Assembly: GCA_028286545.1 (NCBI GenBank) | Contig: JAQBRJ010000026.1 | Coordinates: 1-41,257 of the forward strand | DNA length: 41,257 nt | Source of the DNA: Parcubacteria group bacterium | Lineage (GTDB): Bacteria; Patescibacteriota; Minisyncoccia; Phycocordibacterales; Phycocordibacteraceae | Reading direction: 5' to 3' | Notes under the pieces: generated by a model | What the model saw: only the letters and a program-made list of their open reading frames with translations | The model's database searches: none | What the model was told of the DNA's origin: nothing | Translations under genes and position numbers: made by a program | Shown here: piece after piece, positions 19,495 to 29,270 of the stretch | How the letters are laid out: each line of letters starts with the position of its first letter | How positions within the stretch are numbered: position 1 is the stretch's first letter

Positions 19495-20756
19495 CGTCCG
19501 TAATATTCGCGTACGAAATTCTCTCGATATTCAGTAAAAGTTCCCTTCTCAATTGCTTCGCGTGCCCCTGCCATAAGATCTAGGATGAAGCCAAGGTTAT
19601 GCATCGACGCAATCGTCTGGCCCAAGAACTCTCCTGCGCGCAAGAGATGCGAGACGTAGGCAATAGTGAATCCATCTGATGGTGAGAACGTGCCCTCAGA
19701 CATTCGAAGACCAAATGCTACGAGCGGCGTGAAGTCACTCTTGTATTCTTCCTTTGTAATACGTATTGGGCCGTTTTTTGTATAAATAGTTCCGTGGCGG
19801 CCAAGGCGTGCAGCAGCAACACAATCAAAGAGGTCCATGCCTTCTGCAATACCGGTGAGAATATCTCCAGGTTCTCCAATGCCAAGAAAGTGTCGAGGCT
19901 TATCTTCAGGAAGTTCATCGACTGAAGCCTGCAAAATTAACGGCATGTCCTCTTTCGTAAATGATCCGCCAATGCCAAATCCATCAAAGCCTAGTGATGC
20001 AATTTCTTTTGCGCTTTCCGTGCGTAGATCGGTGTGGCGACCACCCTGTATCACGCCAAAGAGCGCCTGCTTCTGGGCAGCGTCTATGTTTTGCTTGTGC
20101 GCTTTTATTGAACGAGCAGCCCAGCGGTGCGTTCGATACATAGATTCTTGCTGATATTCATACGGCTCAGAAATAGAGGTGCACTCATCAAAGGCAAACA
20201 TAATGTCTGCACCAATGTTGTGCTGAATTTCCATCGAGCGCTCAGGAGTGAATCGGTGAAGTGAGCCGTCGTGGTGCGATGTAAACGTAACACCCTCATC
20301 ATCAATCACTGCGAGTTGGCCATGTTGCGTTGCAAGTTCTTGATCAAAGACTGCCACGCCTTCTTCTGGTTTCGCTTGAGGCAGTTCCTCATCTTTTGTA
20401 ATTTTCATGAGTGTGCGACCAAATGCAGAGCCCAGTGAAAATACTTGGAAGCCACCCGAGTCGGTAATCGTTGGGAGACGTTTTTCATCTTTCTTCCAAT
20501 TCATGAACTCAGCAAGTCCACCGGCGCTCTTAACAATGTTGTCACCAGGCTGAAGGTAGAGATGATAGGTATTTGCAAGAACAACTTCAGCACCGAGTGC
20601 AAGAAGTTGATCTGGGGTGACTCCTTTAACGCCAGCCTTGGTACCTACAGGAGAAAAGGCCGGCGTTTGAATGGTGCCGTTTAGGGTGGTGATTGTGCCT
20701 GTTCGAGCACGCGACCTTTGGTCGCGCGCATGAATAGTAAATGAGAGCGATGCCAT
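19491..20756 (-). CDS. tgt: tRNA-guanine transglycosylase family protein
   Basis: RTGTITTLNGTIQTPAFSPVGTKA, ANTYHLYLQPG, ITDSGGFQVFSLG, DIMFAFDECT, GMDLFDCVAAARLGRHG; C-terminal Cys zinc ligands absent. Confidence 0.92.
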   Translation of the reverse strand: MASLSFTIHARDQRSRARTGTITTLNGTIQTPAFSPVGTKAGVKGVTPDQLLALGAEVVLANTYHLYLQPGDNIVKSAGGLAEFMNWKKDEKRLPTITDSGGFQVFSLGSAFGRTLMKITKDEELPQAKPEEGVAVFDQELATQHGQLAVIDDEGVTFTSHHDGSLHRFTPERSMEIQHNIGADIMFAFDECTSISEPYEYQQESMYRTHRWAARSIKAHKQNIDAAQKQALFGVIQGGRHTDLRTESAKEIASLGFDGFGIGGSFTKEDMPLILQASVDELPEDKPRHFLGIGEPGDILTGIAEGMDLFDCVAAARLGRHGTIYTKNGPIRITKEEYKSDFTPLVAFGLRMSEGTFSPSDGFTIAYVSHLLRAGEFLGQTIASMHNLGFILDLMAGAREAIEKGTFTEYRENFVREYYGR

Positions 20757-20813
20757 TAAAATAGCCTATAACCTAGCCATATTTTACGCAAGCTATCCCG
20801 TCGTCTGTAAAGC

Positions 20814-20841
20814 TTGACAGGGCACCTTAATATGCTATAAA
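20814..20841 (+). promoter_or_regulatory. Sigma70-type promoter of the 20945 lipoprotein gene
   Basis: TTGACA (20814-20819), 16-nt spacer, TATAAA (20836-20841), with TGC preceding. Confidence 0.7.
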
Positions 20842-20944
20842 GGTAGAGTGTGACACGGTTCTATTGTTTGTCACCCGATCTTTATACCTGGGAATTTCCC
20901 ACCCGCACCACGGGGCTCAGTGGTTGCCCAAGGAGGGCTGTTAT

Positions 20945-21649
20945 ATGCGTACGATCATCCGTAAGATCACCACCACAACCATGGTGGTAGCATTGCTTGG
21001 CACCACCGCATGCGGTGGTAACCAGCACCTGAATACCAGCGCCGCACCGAACAACAACACGAAGGATGTCGTCCTCGATGTCCAGATGCAGTTCGACGAA
21101 GATGCGCATGCGCTTCCGAGTCGGCCGATGACCATGACCGAGTCGATCATGTCGACGCAGGTTCGGCAACATTGCCTGCAGCTCGTCAACGAGCGCATCA
21201 AGGGCGCGCCGAAGAGCATGATCAAGAAGACGGTCGTTGCTGGCATCCTGCAGGGCATCGGCAGCTTACTGGGCGCGGCGTTTGCCCACTTCACCGGAGT
21301 CAATCCGGCGCAGTACGGCAAGGTCGGTCTCGGCTCGGGTGCAGGCGGCGGCGCGTTCGCCGGCTACATGTCGATCGAACAGGCTCGCAGCGTGGCGAAC
21401 TCGTTCTGTCAGATCCGGCAAATCGACGGTCTTCGCATCAATGGCGACCGGCGCTTGCAGCAGATCATCGCCATCCCGGTCGTCGGCCTCGAGGGTTCAC
21501 CCCTCCCGGTCGACCCGAACGCCCGCACCCTGACCAAACGTCAGAAGTGCGTTGCAAAAGCCAAGACCCCGGAAGACGCCGCGAAGTGCGCCACCGAGGT
21601 CGAAGCAGTCGATGCCGACTATGCGCCTCCGCTCCCGGCGACCTTCTGA
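20945..21649 (+). CDS. Putative lipoprotein, unknown function, GC-rich
   Basis: Lipobox-like MVVALLGTTAC; SD AAGGAGGG; promoter upstream and terminator downstream. Confidence 0.8.
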   Translation: MRTIIRKITTTTMVVALLGTTACGGNQHLNTSAAPNNNTKDVVLDVQMQFDEDAHALPSRPMTMTESIMSTQVRQHCLQLVNERIKGAPKSMIKKTVVAGILQGIGSLLGAAFAHFTGVNPAQYGKVGLGSGAGGGAFAGYMSIEQARSVANSFCQIRQIDGLRINGDRRLQQIIAIPVVGLEGSPLPVDPNARTLTKRQKCVAKAKTPEDAAKCATEVEAVDADYAPPLPATF

Positions 21650-21670
21650 ACGAGGGTTCGCCAAAACCAA

Positions 21671-21717
21671 AAGCCGCACATGTGCCCTTCGGGACACCTC
21701 TGTGCGGCTTCTTTTTA
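21671..21717 (+). terminator. Intrinsic terminator, possibly bidirectional
   Basis: aagccgcacatgtgcccttcgggacacctctgtgcggcttcttttt. Confidence 0.8.
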
Positions 21718-21730
21718 TACTTTGTAGTTC

Positions 21731-22285
21731 TTACTGAACACCAAGCAACTCAACATCAAAGATGAGAGTTGCGTTAGGAGGAATAGTTCCAGGAACTCCC
21801 TGAGCTCCGTATCCATATGCAGCAGGGATAATCAGACGGCGCTTGCCACCTACTTTCATACCCACAACACCCTCGTCCCATCCTTTGATAACGCGTCCTC
21901 CACCGAGTGGGAAAGTAAATCCTGCCTGTGTCTCAGGGTGACGAGAAGAAGCATCAAATACTGTTCCATCAGGAAGCATGCCGACATAGTTCACGGTTAC
22001 GTTGTGACCCGCAGTGGCTACTGCGCCCGTGCCGATTACTTCATCGGTGGCTGTAAGCGTAGTTGGTAGTGGTGAAGGAATTGGTGCTGAAGTTGTCATA
22101 GTAGCAGTAGTTGTTGTAGTTGAAATTGATAGAGTATCAGTTGACGTTGCCTGAGTTGAACTTGCTGTCTGACTGGCTGGTGAAAGCGGTGCAAAGACGC
22201 GAGGACCGAAGAACAAAAGCCCGAGCGCAATGACGACAGCTAGTGCGACTGCTACGCCCGTTGAAGTTACCTGCATGGTGGTCAT
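21731..22285 (-). CDS. Membrane-anchored FKBP-type peptidyl-prolyl isomerase
   Basis: N-terminal TM, Ser/Thr-rich linker, [21 protein letters not shown]...[39 protein letters not shown]. Confidence 0.93.
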   Translation of the reverse strand: MTTMQVTSTGVAVALAVVIALGLLFFGPRVFAPLSPASQTASSTQATSTDTLSISTTTTTATMTTSAPIPSPLPTTLTATDEVIGTGAVATAGHNVTVNYVGMLPDGTVFDASSRHPETQAGFTFPLGGGRVIKGWDEGVVGMKVGGKRRLIIPAAYGYGAQGVPGTIPPNATLIFDVELLGVQ

Positions 22286-22306
22286 GATATTAAATATAAT
22301 CGTGTA

Positions 22307-22627
22307 TTAAGACGTAACAGGCCCCGTAGCAGCTAGTATATCACTGGTAAGCTCGTCAAGCGTTTCTTGTACAGCGAGGTCTGCATCAGGCACATGCGCG
22401 GCAAGAAACGCTTCTATAACCTCCTCTTCTGGATCGGTTTCAAGAAGCTCATTGAATGAATCTTTAGTTTGATCATCCATACGTTCAATGAGTCGTATAA
22501 GTGATCCTTTAAATATCATATCGTTCAAATCAAGTAGCAGTTCTTCCTGTTGTTCTACGGGAAGCCCTTGCATATCAAGAGCGTTCAAGAGCTTTTCAGT
22601 AGTTTCTGTTTGAGAGAGTGTATTCAT
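22307..22627 (-). CDS. DUF5663-like small protein
   Basis: LNALDMQGLPVEQQEELLLDLNDMIFKGSLIRLIERM resembles DUF5663 proteins as I recall them. Confidence 0.55.
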   Translation of the reverse strand: MNTLSQTETTEKLLNALDMQGLPVEQQEELLLDLNDMIFKGSLIRLIERMDDQTKDSFNELLETDPEEEVIEAFLAAHVPDADLAVQETLDELTSDILAATGPVTS

Positions 22628-22637
22628 ACAGTATTAG

Positions 22638-25502
22638 TTATCGGATGTTTCGATAATCAGCGTCCTTGGGTACCTCAGGCATCTTGTAGGGATCTGCTTC
22701 ATCAGGAATAAACGGTAATGGGTGTGGACTCACTGCCGGATCAAATCTAAGAGCATATACCGTGCGAGTTATTTGCCCTAACGGTGACCTAATTTCCTGT
22801 ACATAATAGACGGGAACAAGAGGATTCTTAAAGGAATGAGCCAGCGCAGTGTCATATGAAAGTTCCGTGTTCTTTATTGAGTCACCTGTATCAACAATGT
22901 GAGCGAATACATTTCCTTGCTTATCGAGTCCCACGGCTGATTTACTTAGATCAAAGCCATTAGGATTAAGTGATTCTGGTGAAGATCCATCGATTGGTTG
23001 TGTAGAAGCCTCGGGATGTGCAGGTGCCGAAGTTTCAGGTTGCGCAAGAGAACCATTCACAGGTTGTTCAAAACGCCCAGGCGCAGTATCCGGAGATGCC
23101 ACAGGCTGCGTCTCTGCAGAAGTTCCGGAGTGATCAAGATCAGTTGGATGAGGGACGGTATCAGCCGGCACATGCGCATCGGGTGTCTGCTCTAGTGCGG
23201 GTGCGGCATGCAAAGCCTCGTGTGGCATGGCAGTTTCTGGAGTAAGAGGAGCAACGTCAGTATGCGTTATCTCAGGGCTTCCTACCGGCTGAGAATGTAT
23301 TTCTGTAGGAACTACGCCCGACGGAGCCTCAGGAGCATGTACCGTTGTAGCTGTCTCAGGAACTTCAGGTGCGCTAGGGGTTACCGGTTGTTCTGGAATA
23401 GTTTCTGCAGCAGGCGCTGAGGTTGATGCTGCAGGCGCCTCTACAGCGGGCGCAGAATGAGGTGCTTCGGTAATGGTAGGGTGACCTGCAAATTCTTGTT
23501 CAGACACACCCGCCTCTTCAGCAGTCAAAGGGCGAATATGAATCTGTTCTGGGTGTGGGATTGGCGCTGTTGAAGCTGGTGTTGATTCTGGTTCAGTAAT
23601 TCCTGCTTCTTCGGCGGTCATGGGACGACGAGCTTCTATTTCTCTCGCTATTGCAGCACGTGATTCAGGGGTGGAAGTATCTGGCTCAACTTGTGGAGCC
23701 GTCTCAGGAGCTTTGGCATGCGTCACATGCGCGTGCCTTGGAGTTTCGCGAGCTTCATGGCGTTCACCATGAGCTTGGTGTGCAGGTCGAGATATATGTT
23801 GCTCAGCAGGTGCTACAGGTGCCTCATGGTGCACAGGTGGTGGCGACTGTCGCGTGGCTACATGTTCAGCGGGCGCGTGCGGCCTCGTCGCGTGGTGTTC
23901 GCTAGGTGCTGCCGGTGTATGGTGCTCAAGAGGCGCTGAAGCATGAGGTGGCGTAGCACCAGATGCAACTGCTGTATGTGGAATTTTGATTTCTGGTTTT
24001 TCGATAGGAGGAGTGTGATGTATGTGAGGAGTATGATGCTCTATCGGCGGCGTTGCTAGTTTGTCATGAGCAGTATTCATAATTCCACCGGCATCATGGA
24101 CGGCAGGAAGATTTCCGAAACCAAGCTGATGCATGGCGGCTCCTGCACCAATCGAGCTTGTTCCACCAACCAAAAGTGCACTCAATATTTCAATACCCTT
24201 TTGGGTATCCTCATTTGCTTTGCGATTTCCCTTCGCATACTTTGCCTGCTCAGCATTCAAGGCTTCGATATCGGTGAATCCTATGGCATTCAAGTCACGG
24301 AGTGCCGCAACCAACTCTTTCTTATTCTTCGAACCAAAGAAACGCTTGTAGAATTGTCCTGATTTGGCACCAGTAGCGCTACCACCAATCACACCAATCG
24401 TTCCTCGCGCAATACGAAATACTAACGGAGCGCCTGCCAGCCCTCCAACCCCGGCAGTTGCAAGCGTACCTAATATTGCAGAACCAACGATTTGCGCTGC
24501 ACGTGCGTATTGTTTCGCTGCTTTTTCTCTATCAAATTCTTCATCGTCACTGAAGAAACCTTGCGTAGCAGCAAGTCCCTTACCAAGTAATTCAAATGGC
24601 TTATTGTAGGCTCGCAGAAGGCCGAGCGCACCTTTCTTTGCATACTTAATTCCCTTGCCAAGAAGTGTTTTCTCTTTCTCACCCATCGCTCTTTCTCGTG
24701 CTGCATTCGTTATCTCTCCCGCACGAACTGCAGTGTCTCGTACACCAATAAACTTAGCGAGAATCTTGTCTTGAGGATCTCCCTTCTCTGCAGCAGCACT
24801 AAGAGCATTTCTCCACGCAAGACGCGAAGCGTCGTACCGCTCCTGAATTTCTTTAGGAACTTTTCGGCCTATGTTCAATTCCTTTCCGAATGCCTTAAGA
24901 GAGAGATTACTTCGATACTGTTCTTCAATTGCCTTTGCATATTCGCCTTCAGCGACAAGCATCTCTTCACGTACGCCTGCAATCTCAAACTTTTCAGCGA
25001 ATTCTTGTGCCTTTGCTTCTCGTTCTTTGTCGCGTGGACTTTCATACAATCCCAAATTACCGACCGCCTCCTTTAGACCTTTATTAACCTCAGCAGCAGT
25101 CGCATCCTTTATTCCGGTTAGTCGCGTATCGTTATCGCCAATCGAAGCCACAAGCGCTTCAGTGAGTGGGCCATTTATTTTTTGAAGAACGGCCTTTAAT
25201 CTTCCTTCGTATCGTTCTCGTTCGTACGGATTCGTAGCCGTTATTGCTTCGCGTGCGATTTGTTCAACTTCACTTCCTGCCTTAAAAAGTGCCTGCTTTT
25301 CTTTTGAGGTATAGATATTGTTATGAGTCGCGTAGTCGCTCAAGCCACTTACGTACGCTTCAACCTGTCGCGCAACATCTTTGGGCTGCTGACCGATTAG
25401 GTCAAGTGAAAGTGCTTCAGGACGTTCTGCAGGAACAACCTCTTCCGCAACCTCGGGCTCGGCTTCTTTTTTCGCTCCTTTAAATGGTGGCCAGTGCTTC
25501 AT
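22638..25502 (-). CDS. Large membrane protein with N-terminal helical region, TM/Gly-rich core, His/Pro/Ala-rich segment and C-terminal conserved-looking domain
   Basis: 954 aa; AILGTLATAGVGGLAGAPLVFRIARGTIGVIGGSATGA; HHTPHIHHTPPIEKPEIKIPHTAV...; C-terminal GLDKQGNVFAHIVDTGDSIKNTELSYDTALAHSFKN. Confidence 0.85.
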   Translation of the reverse strand: MKHWPPFKGAKKEAEPEVAEEVVPAERPEALSLDLIGQQPKDVARQVEAYVSGLSDYATHNNIYTSKEKQALFKAGSEVEQIAREAITATNPYERERYEGRLKAVLQKINGPLTEALVASIGDNDTRLTGIKDATAAEVNKGLKEAVGNLGLYESPRDKEREAKAQEFAEKFEIAGVREEMLVAEGEYAKAIEEQYRSNLSLKAFGKELNIGRKVPKEIQERYDASRLAWRNALSAAAEKGDPQDKILAKFIGVRDTAVRAGEITNAARERAMGEKEKTLLGKGIKYAKKGALGLLRAYNKPFELLGKGLAATQGFFSDDEEFDREKAAKQYARAAQIVGSAILGTLATAGVGGLAGAPLVFRIARGTIGVIGGSATGAKSGQFYKRFFGSKNKKELVAALRDLNAIGFTDIEALNAEQAKYAKGNRKANEDTQKGIEILSALLVGGTSSIGAGAAMHQLGFGNLPAVHDAGGIMNTAHDKLATPPIEHHTPHIHHTPPIEKPEIKIPHTAVASGATPPHASAPLEHHTPAAPSEHHATRPHAPAEHVATRQSPPPVHHEAPVAPAEQHISRPAHQAHGERHEARETPRHAHVTHAKAPETAPQVEPDTSTPESRAAIAREIEARRPMTAEEAGITEPESTPASTAPIPHPEQIHIRPLTAEEAGVSEQEFAGHPTITEAPHSAPAVEAPAASTSAPAAETIPEQPVTPSAPEVPETATTVHAPEAPSGVVPTEIHSQPVGSPEITHTDVAPLTPETAMPHEALHAAPALEQTPDAHVPADTVPHPTDLDHSGTSAETQPVASPDTAPGRFEQPVNGSLAQPETSAPAHPEASTQPIDGSSPESLNPNGFDLSKSAVGLDKQGNVFAHIVDTGDSIKNTELSYDTALAHSFKNPLVPVYYVQEIRSPLGQITRTVYALRFDPAVSPHPLPFIPDEADPYKMPEVPKDADYRNIR

Positions 25503-25506
25503 AGAA

Positions 25507-28260
25507 TTACGATAGGTAGCGCTGCTTAATTGATGCTTCTACTGTAGCACGATCACGACCGTAGGTAAGATATGAAAGCTCACGAAGATCGTCCACCTGA
25601 GCGAAGTTTCCTTCGGCTAGGTTCAACGTTTTAATATTGAATGGCTTTTGCGGAACGCCTCCGGCAAGAATTCGTACGTATGCATTTCGATTCTCAATAT
25701 TGGTGAAATCAGACGCCGAGAATGTCGGCTCGAATAGTTTTCCGAAGAACTCTCCGTCTTCTTGACCCACACGGAAGATGCTCATGGAACCCACGTTGCC
25801 AAAGACCGCATCACGAATCTTTTCGTCGATCTGTGCCAGGTACTGATGTGCAAGGGTAAGCGATAGCTTGTACTTGCGGGCTTCTGACAGAATACCGGGA
25901 ATAGAATTGGTCGTAATGTTCTGGAACTCGTCGATGTATAGATAGAACGGTGGGAAGTCACCACGGGGATTGTCGGCGCGTGAAAGAGCTGCCATGAATA
26001 GTTTGCCAACGATAATAAGACCAAGCAGGTTTGCATTACGTTCGCCTAGACGACCCTTAGAAAGATTCACAAGCAATATCTTCTTGCTATCAATTATTTC
26101 GCGGAAGTTAAAGGATGACTCCTGCTGCCCGATGATTGGACGCATGAAATCGCTCGCCGTGAATTCATCGAACTTGTTCGTAATATACGGAACGATATTC
26201 TCGAGTGATGCATCGCCGCCTGCTTTAGTTGCGATCTCATTCCAGAACTGATTCACGATAGGATTCATCGACTTTGAAAGCTTCAAGTCTCTGAAAGGTT
26301 TATTAGAAAGTACGCGACCGATGTCCATGAGTGTTGAGCCAGAAGCCGGGTCTTCCATCACAAGCTGTGTAGCATTGCGGAAGTATTGTTCGAAGGCAGG
26401 ACCCATAGATTCCGGAACATCACCGTACAGCTGTCGGAAGATTGCCAACATTTCATTGACTATGAATGACTTTTGTTCCGGTCGTGCAGGATCGTATTCA
26501 AGCATGTTCAAACCGAATGGTCGGTCGATATTAGCAGGATCAAAGTAAATGACGTCCTCATATCGTTCAGGAGGAACGGTTGCGAGCACCTCAAGAATGT
26601 CATTTCCGTGTGGATCAATGAAGCAGACTCCCTTTCCGTCTTTAATATCTTGCTCAATAAGTGTGCGAAGCATACCGGACTTTCCTGCGCCGGTTTGTCC
26701 AATGATATAGAGGTGACGAAGGCGATCTTGATCTGCCAAACGTACTTCTGTGGTTTTGCCACCAAAGGTATTTGTACCGAGCACGATACCGTCTCTCGGA
26801 AGTTCTGGTGGCGCTGCCGCGCCCTTTGCCCGCGACTGCTTCAAGTGTGGAGAAGATTCGATACCGCTTGGTGGGAAGTGATACATAGTTGTGAGTTCGC
26901 GAAGCGAGAGCGCGAGCTCGGTACCCGTTTCAAAAAGTCTAAAGGTAAAATCATGAAAAAGACGCTTCAACGAAGCTTTACTGATGCGATTCCATTGAAG
27001 ACGATTGCCGTTAGGGTTCTCAAATTGATGGAATGCCGCTTCAAGCTCACCCAACAATTGTTCTGCGCGTGCGGGATCCTGTGACGAAACGGCCAATCGC
27101 AGATTAACGGACACAAGCGGCGACGAAATTTTCTTTTCAACCTGCTCAATGTCCATTTTGTTTGCATCCAAACTTCGTTGCTTTTCGCGATATTCTTCTT
27201 GCTTCTTAGCATTTCCAAACAGTGTCCCACTGAGGTCTTTGAATGCTTCCCCGAAGAATGATTCTGGGTGGCGGAGTGCAGTATCGCGGTGCTCGCCTTT
27301 ACGAAGAAGCCCTAAAATACGTTGGAAGTGTGTAGCATGGCGGTCATGTTCCGGCATGATCAGTATCTGCAGTGACGCACCTTCATTTTCAGGAGCAATC
27401 TTTGCAAAAGCATTGAGTAAAGAATTGATTGGATCGTAATCAAAGTCCGCATAGTCTTTGAGTGGCAATGCCTGAGGACGTGCAAATGAAGCCACCGACG
27501 CTATCGCAGCACCATCTTGCACAAAGACATTGTAGTCATTGGGTTGCGGGGTGACTTGCGCATTAGGGAAAATCGCGAGTATTTGTTTTTCAAAAAGATC
27601 ACGACGGGAGTTCGGTATCGCCGCATAGAACATCAAGTGTGTTTGATTTACCGGTACGGCCAGTTCCAATGAGTAGTACGGTGGTTCATTTGCATACGGC
27701 TTCTCAACGGCAAGCATACCCGCATAGAACTGCTCCATTGCTGAAATAAGTTCCTTGAGGGGGCGTTGACCGTTACCATCGCTTGCCTGTGTCTCAGGCA
27801 ATGCAATTTCATAGAGCGTCATGTGCAGCGACTTCCAGGCAGGCTGTTTTTCAGAAAAGCCTTGTATAGGCATGCCACTCGTAAGGTACTGCACAAGGAA
27901 ACGGTGGAAATCGTCTTCAAGGTGTGGAGAGTTAAGCTTCTCGAGCACCGCAAAAGCATTCTTAATGCCTTTGGTCTCCATTATCCCGCGTAGCTCCTCT
28001 ATCGTATCGTCATCGCTCTCAGGGTCGAGGTTGAGTGCAAGCGCATGAGCTGCTTCAGGTGTAAGGGCATACGCAGGAGCGAGCACTTCAGCAGTCGGGG
28101 TTTCGCGGTGATGGAGAATGCGTTCATGCGCAATATCTTCGCGCGGTTGCGATTCTTTGAGTGCGCTGAGCTCTAATTCTTTTTCAGCTATCTGTGCACG
28201 CAAGTATGCGAGTTCTTCTTCAGGAGTACTGACGGGTCGTGCCGGTCCTTCAAATGCCAT
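25507..28260 (-). CDS. VirD4/TraD-like (T4SS-type) AAA+ ATPase
   Basis: HLYIIGQTGAGKSGMLRTLIEQDI (Walker A), VCFIDPHGNDI, FYLYIDEFQNI (Walker B), LTLAHQYLAQI, long N-terminal extension. Confidence 0.85.
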   Translation of the reverse strand: MAFEGPARPVSTPEEELAYLRAQIAEKELELSALKESQPREDIAHERILHHRETPTAEVLAPAYALTPEAAHALALNLDPESDDDTIEELRGIMETKGIKNAFAVLEKLNSPHLEDDFHRFLVQYLTSGMPIQGFSEKQPAWKSLHMTLYEIALPETQASDGNGQRPLKELISAMEQFYAGMLAVEKPYANEPPYYSLELAVPVNQTHLMFYAAIPNSRRDLFEKQILAIFPNAQVTPQPNDYNVFVQDGAAIASVASFARPQALPLKDYADFDYDPINSLLNAFAKIAPENEGASLQILIMPEHDRHATHFQRILGLLRKGEHRDTALRHPESFFGEAFKDLSGTLFGNAKKQEEYREKQRSLDANKMDIEQVEKKISSPLVSVNLRLAVSSQDPARAEQLLGELEAAFHQFENPNGNRLQWNRISKASLKRLFHDFTFRLFETGTELALSLRELTTMYHFPPSGIESSPHLKQSRAKGAAAPPELPRDGIVLGTNTFGGKTTEVRLADQDRLRHLYIIGQTGAGKSGMLRTLIEQDIKDGKGVCFIDPHGNDILEVLATVPPERYEDVIYFDPANIDRPFGLNMLEYDPARPEQKSFIVNEMLAIFRQLYGDVPESMGPAFEQYFRNATQLVMEDPASGSTLMDIGRVLSNKPFRDLKLSKSMNPIVNQFWNEIATKAGGDASLENIVPYITNKFDEFTASDFMRPIIGQQESSFNFREIIDSKKILLVNLSKGRLGERNANLLGLIIVGKLFMAALSRADNPRGDFPPFYLYIDEFQNITTNSIPGILSEARKYKLSLTLAHQYLAQIDEKIRDAVFGNVGSMSIFRVGQEDGEFFGKLFEPTFSASDFTNIENRNAYVRILAGGVPQKPFNIKTLNLAEGNFAQVDDLRELSYLTYGRDRATVEASIKQRYLS

Positions 28261-28290
28261 ATCGTAAGTATACGACAGCCAACACGAAAA

Positions 28291-28629
28291 TTATTCTTTC
28301 TCACCAATTGCATTAAAGAATGCGTTCACGAGCGAAAGGATAATTGCGAAGAAGAAAGCCGACCAGAAGCCAGCGACACTAAAGCGTGGCACAATCACGG
28401 CAGCAAGCAGTATAAAGAGCGCGTTTATTATGAGCGAGAATATCCCAAGCGTGAGTATCGTGAGTGGAAGCGCAAGAAGCTTCACCACGGGCTTAATAAA
28501 GAGGTTCATGATGCCCAGCACAATAGCGAGTACGAGTGCACCCGCAACGGTTACCGTCACACCGGGTAGCAAATACGCGGCGATACCAATAGCGATAGCA
28601 GAAACGAGCCAATGAAGGAAAATTTTCAT
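28291..28629 (-). CDS. YvlD/phage-holin-4_2-like small membrane protein
   Basis: MKIFLHWLVSAIAIGIAAYLLPGVTV...LAIVLGIMNLFIKPVVKLLALPLTILTLGIFSLIINALFILL. Confidence 0.85.
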   Translation of the reverse strand: MKIFLHWLVSAIAIGIAAYLLPGVTVTVAGALVLAIVLGIMNLFIKPVVKLLALPLTILTLGIFSLIINALFILLAAVIVPRFSVAGFWSAFFFAIILSLVNAFFNAIGEKE

Positions 28630-28640
28630 ACGATGAAATA

Positions 28641-29240
28641 TTAAGGTTGTGCAAACGTGAAGCTTTGAATGACAGCATCCAAACCACTCTGAGTGGTGGT
28701 GCTCACACCAACACGCGGAGCAAACGCTTCGAGCGCAAAGCACGCTTTGTCGTGCAGGGTTCGATAACTCATCACGTGCTGCTCGACGTCTGTTCCCAGT
28801 TTATCAAACGAAAAAGCTTTCCAGGTAGTACTACCCATATTTATGTCAGCAACTGCTTTCTCTGCAGGACCAGTCTTTGTGCATGCAGTAAGTTCTTTGA
28901 TTGCCTGACTCATGCCAATACGTACTTCCCCGCCGTCTACTGCAATGCGAGTAATAAGCGTACCTGTCGCGAGAGGATTCTCGCGCCATGCACGTCCCGT
29001 ATTTGTAGAAGAAGAAAACTGATCAGTAACCGTTGCTGTTGCGGGATAGAAAAATGAGAAGCCGTAGGTTCCACTGGAATAGATTGCAAGAGATGAAAGA
29101 TCGGTAAGAGGCACCGAGTTTTCAGTTGAGGTCACCGTGGCGGGTGAGGTTCGATGACTGGTTACCACAACGAGAAGGAGCAACACTCCTGCTGAAAACA
29201 ATATGATGCACGTCGTGATAATCCATCCAAAACGGGTCAT
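28641..29240 (-). CDS. TM-anchored hypothetical protein
   Basis: N-terminal TM then GTYGFSFFYPATATVTD...; TATACT 7 nt upstream of ATG. Confidence 0.7.
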   Translation of the reverse strand: MTRFGWIITTCIILFSAGVLLLLVVVTSHRTSPATVTSTENSVPLTDLSSLAIYSSGTYGFSFFYPATATVTDQFSSSTNTGRAWRENPLATGTLITRIAVDGGEVRIGMSQAIKELTACTKTGPAEKAVADINMGSTTWKAFSFDKLGTDVEQHVMSYRTLHDKACFALEAFAPRVGVSTTTQSGLDAVIQSFTFAQP

Positions 29241-29270
29241 AGAGGTAAGTATACTCTGAAGTTTTAGAAC

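Noticed and set aside
22638-28260. Integrative conjugative element
   Set aside because: Only the coupling-like ATPase is recognisable; no relaxase, integrase, att repeats or channel genes were seen.
28291-28629. Prophage signal from the phage-holin-like protein
   Set aside because: YvlD/PF04020-type membrane proteins are common chromosomal genes; no other phage genes are present.
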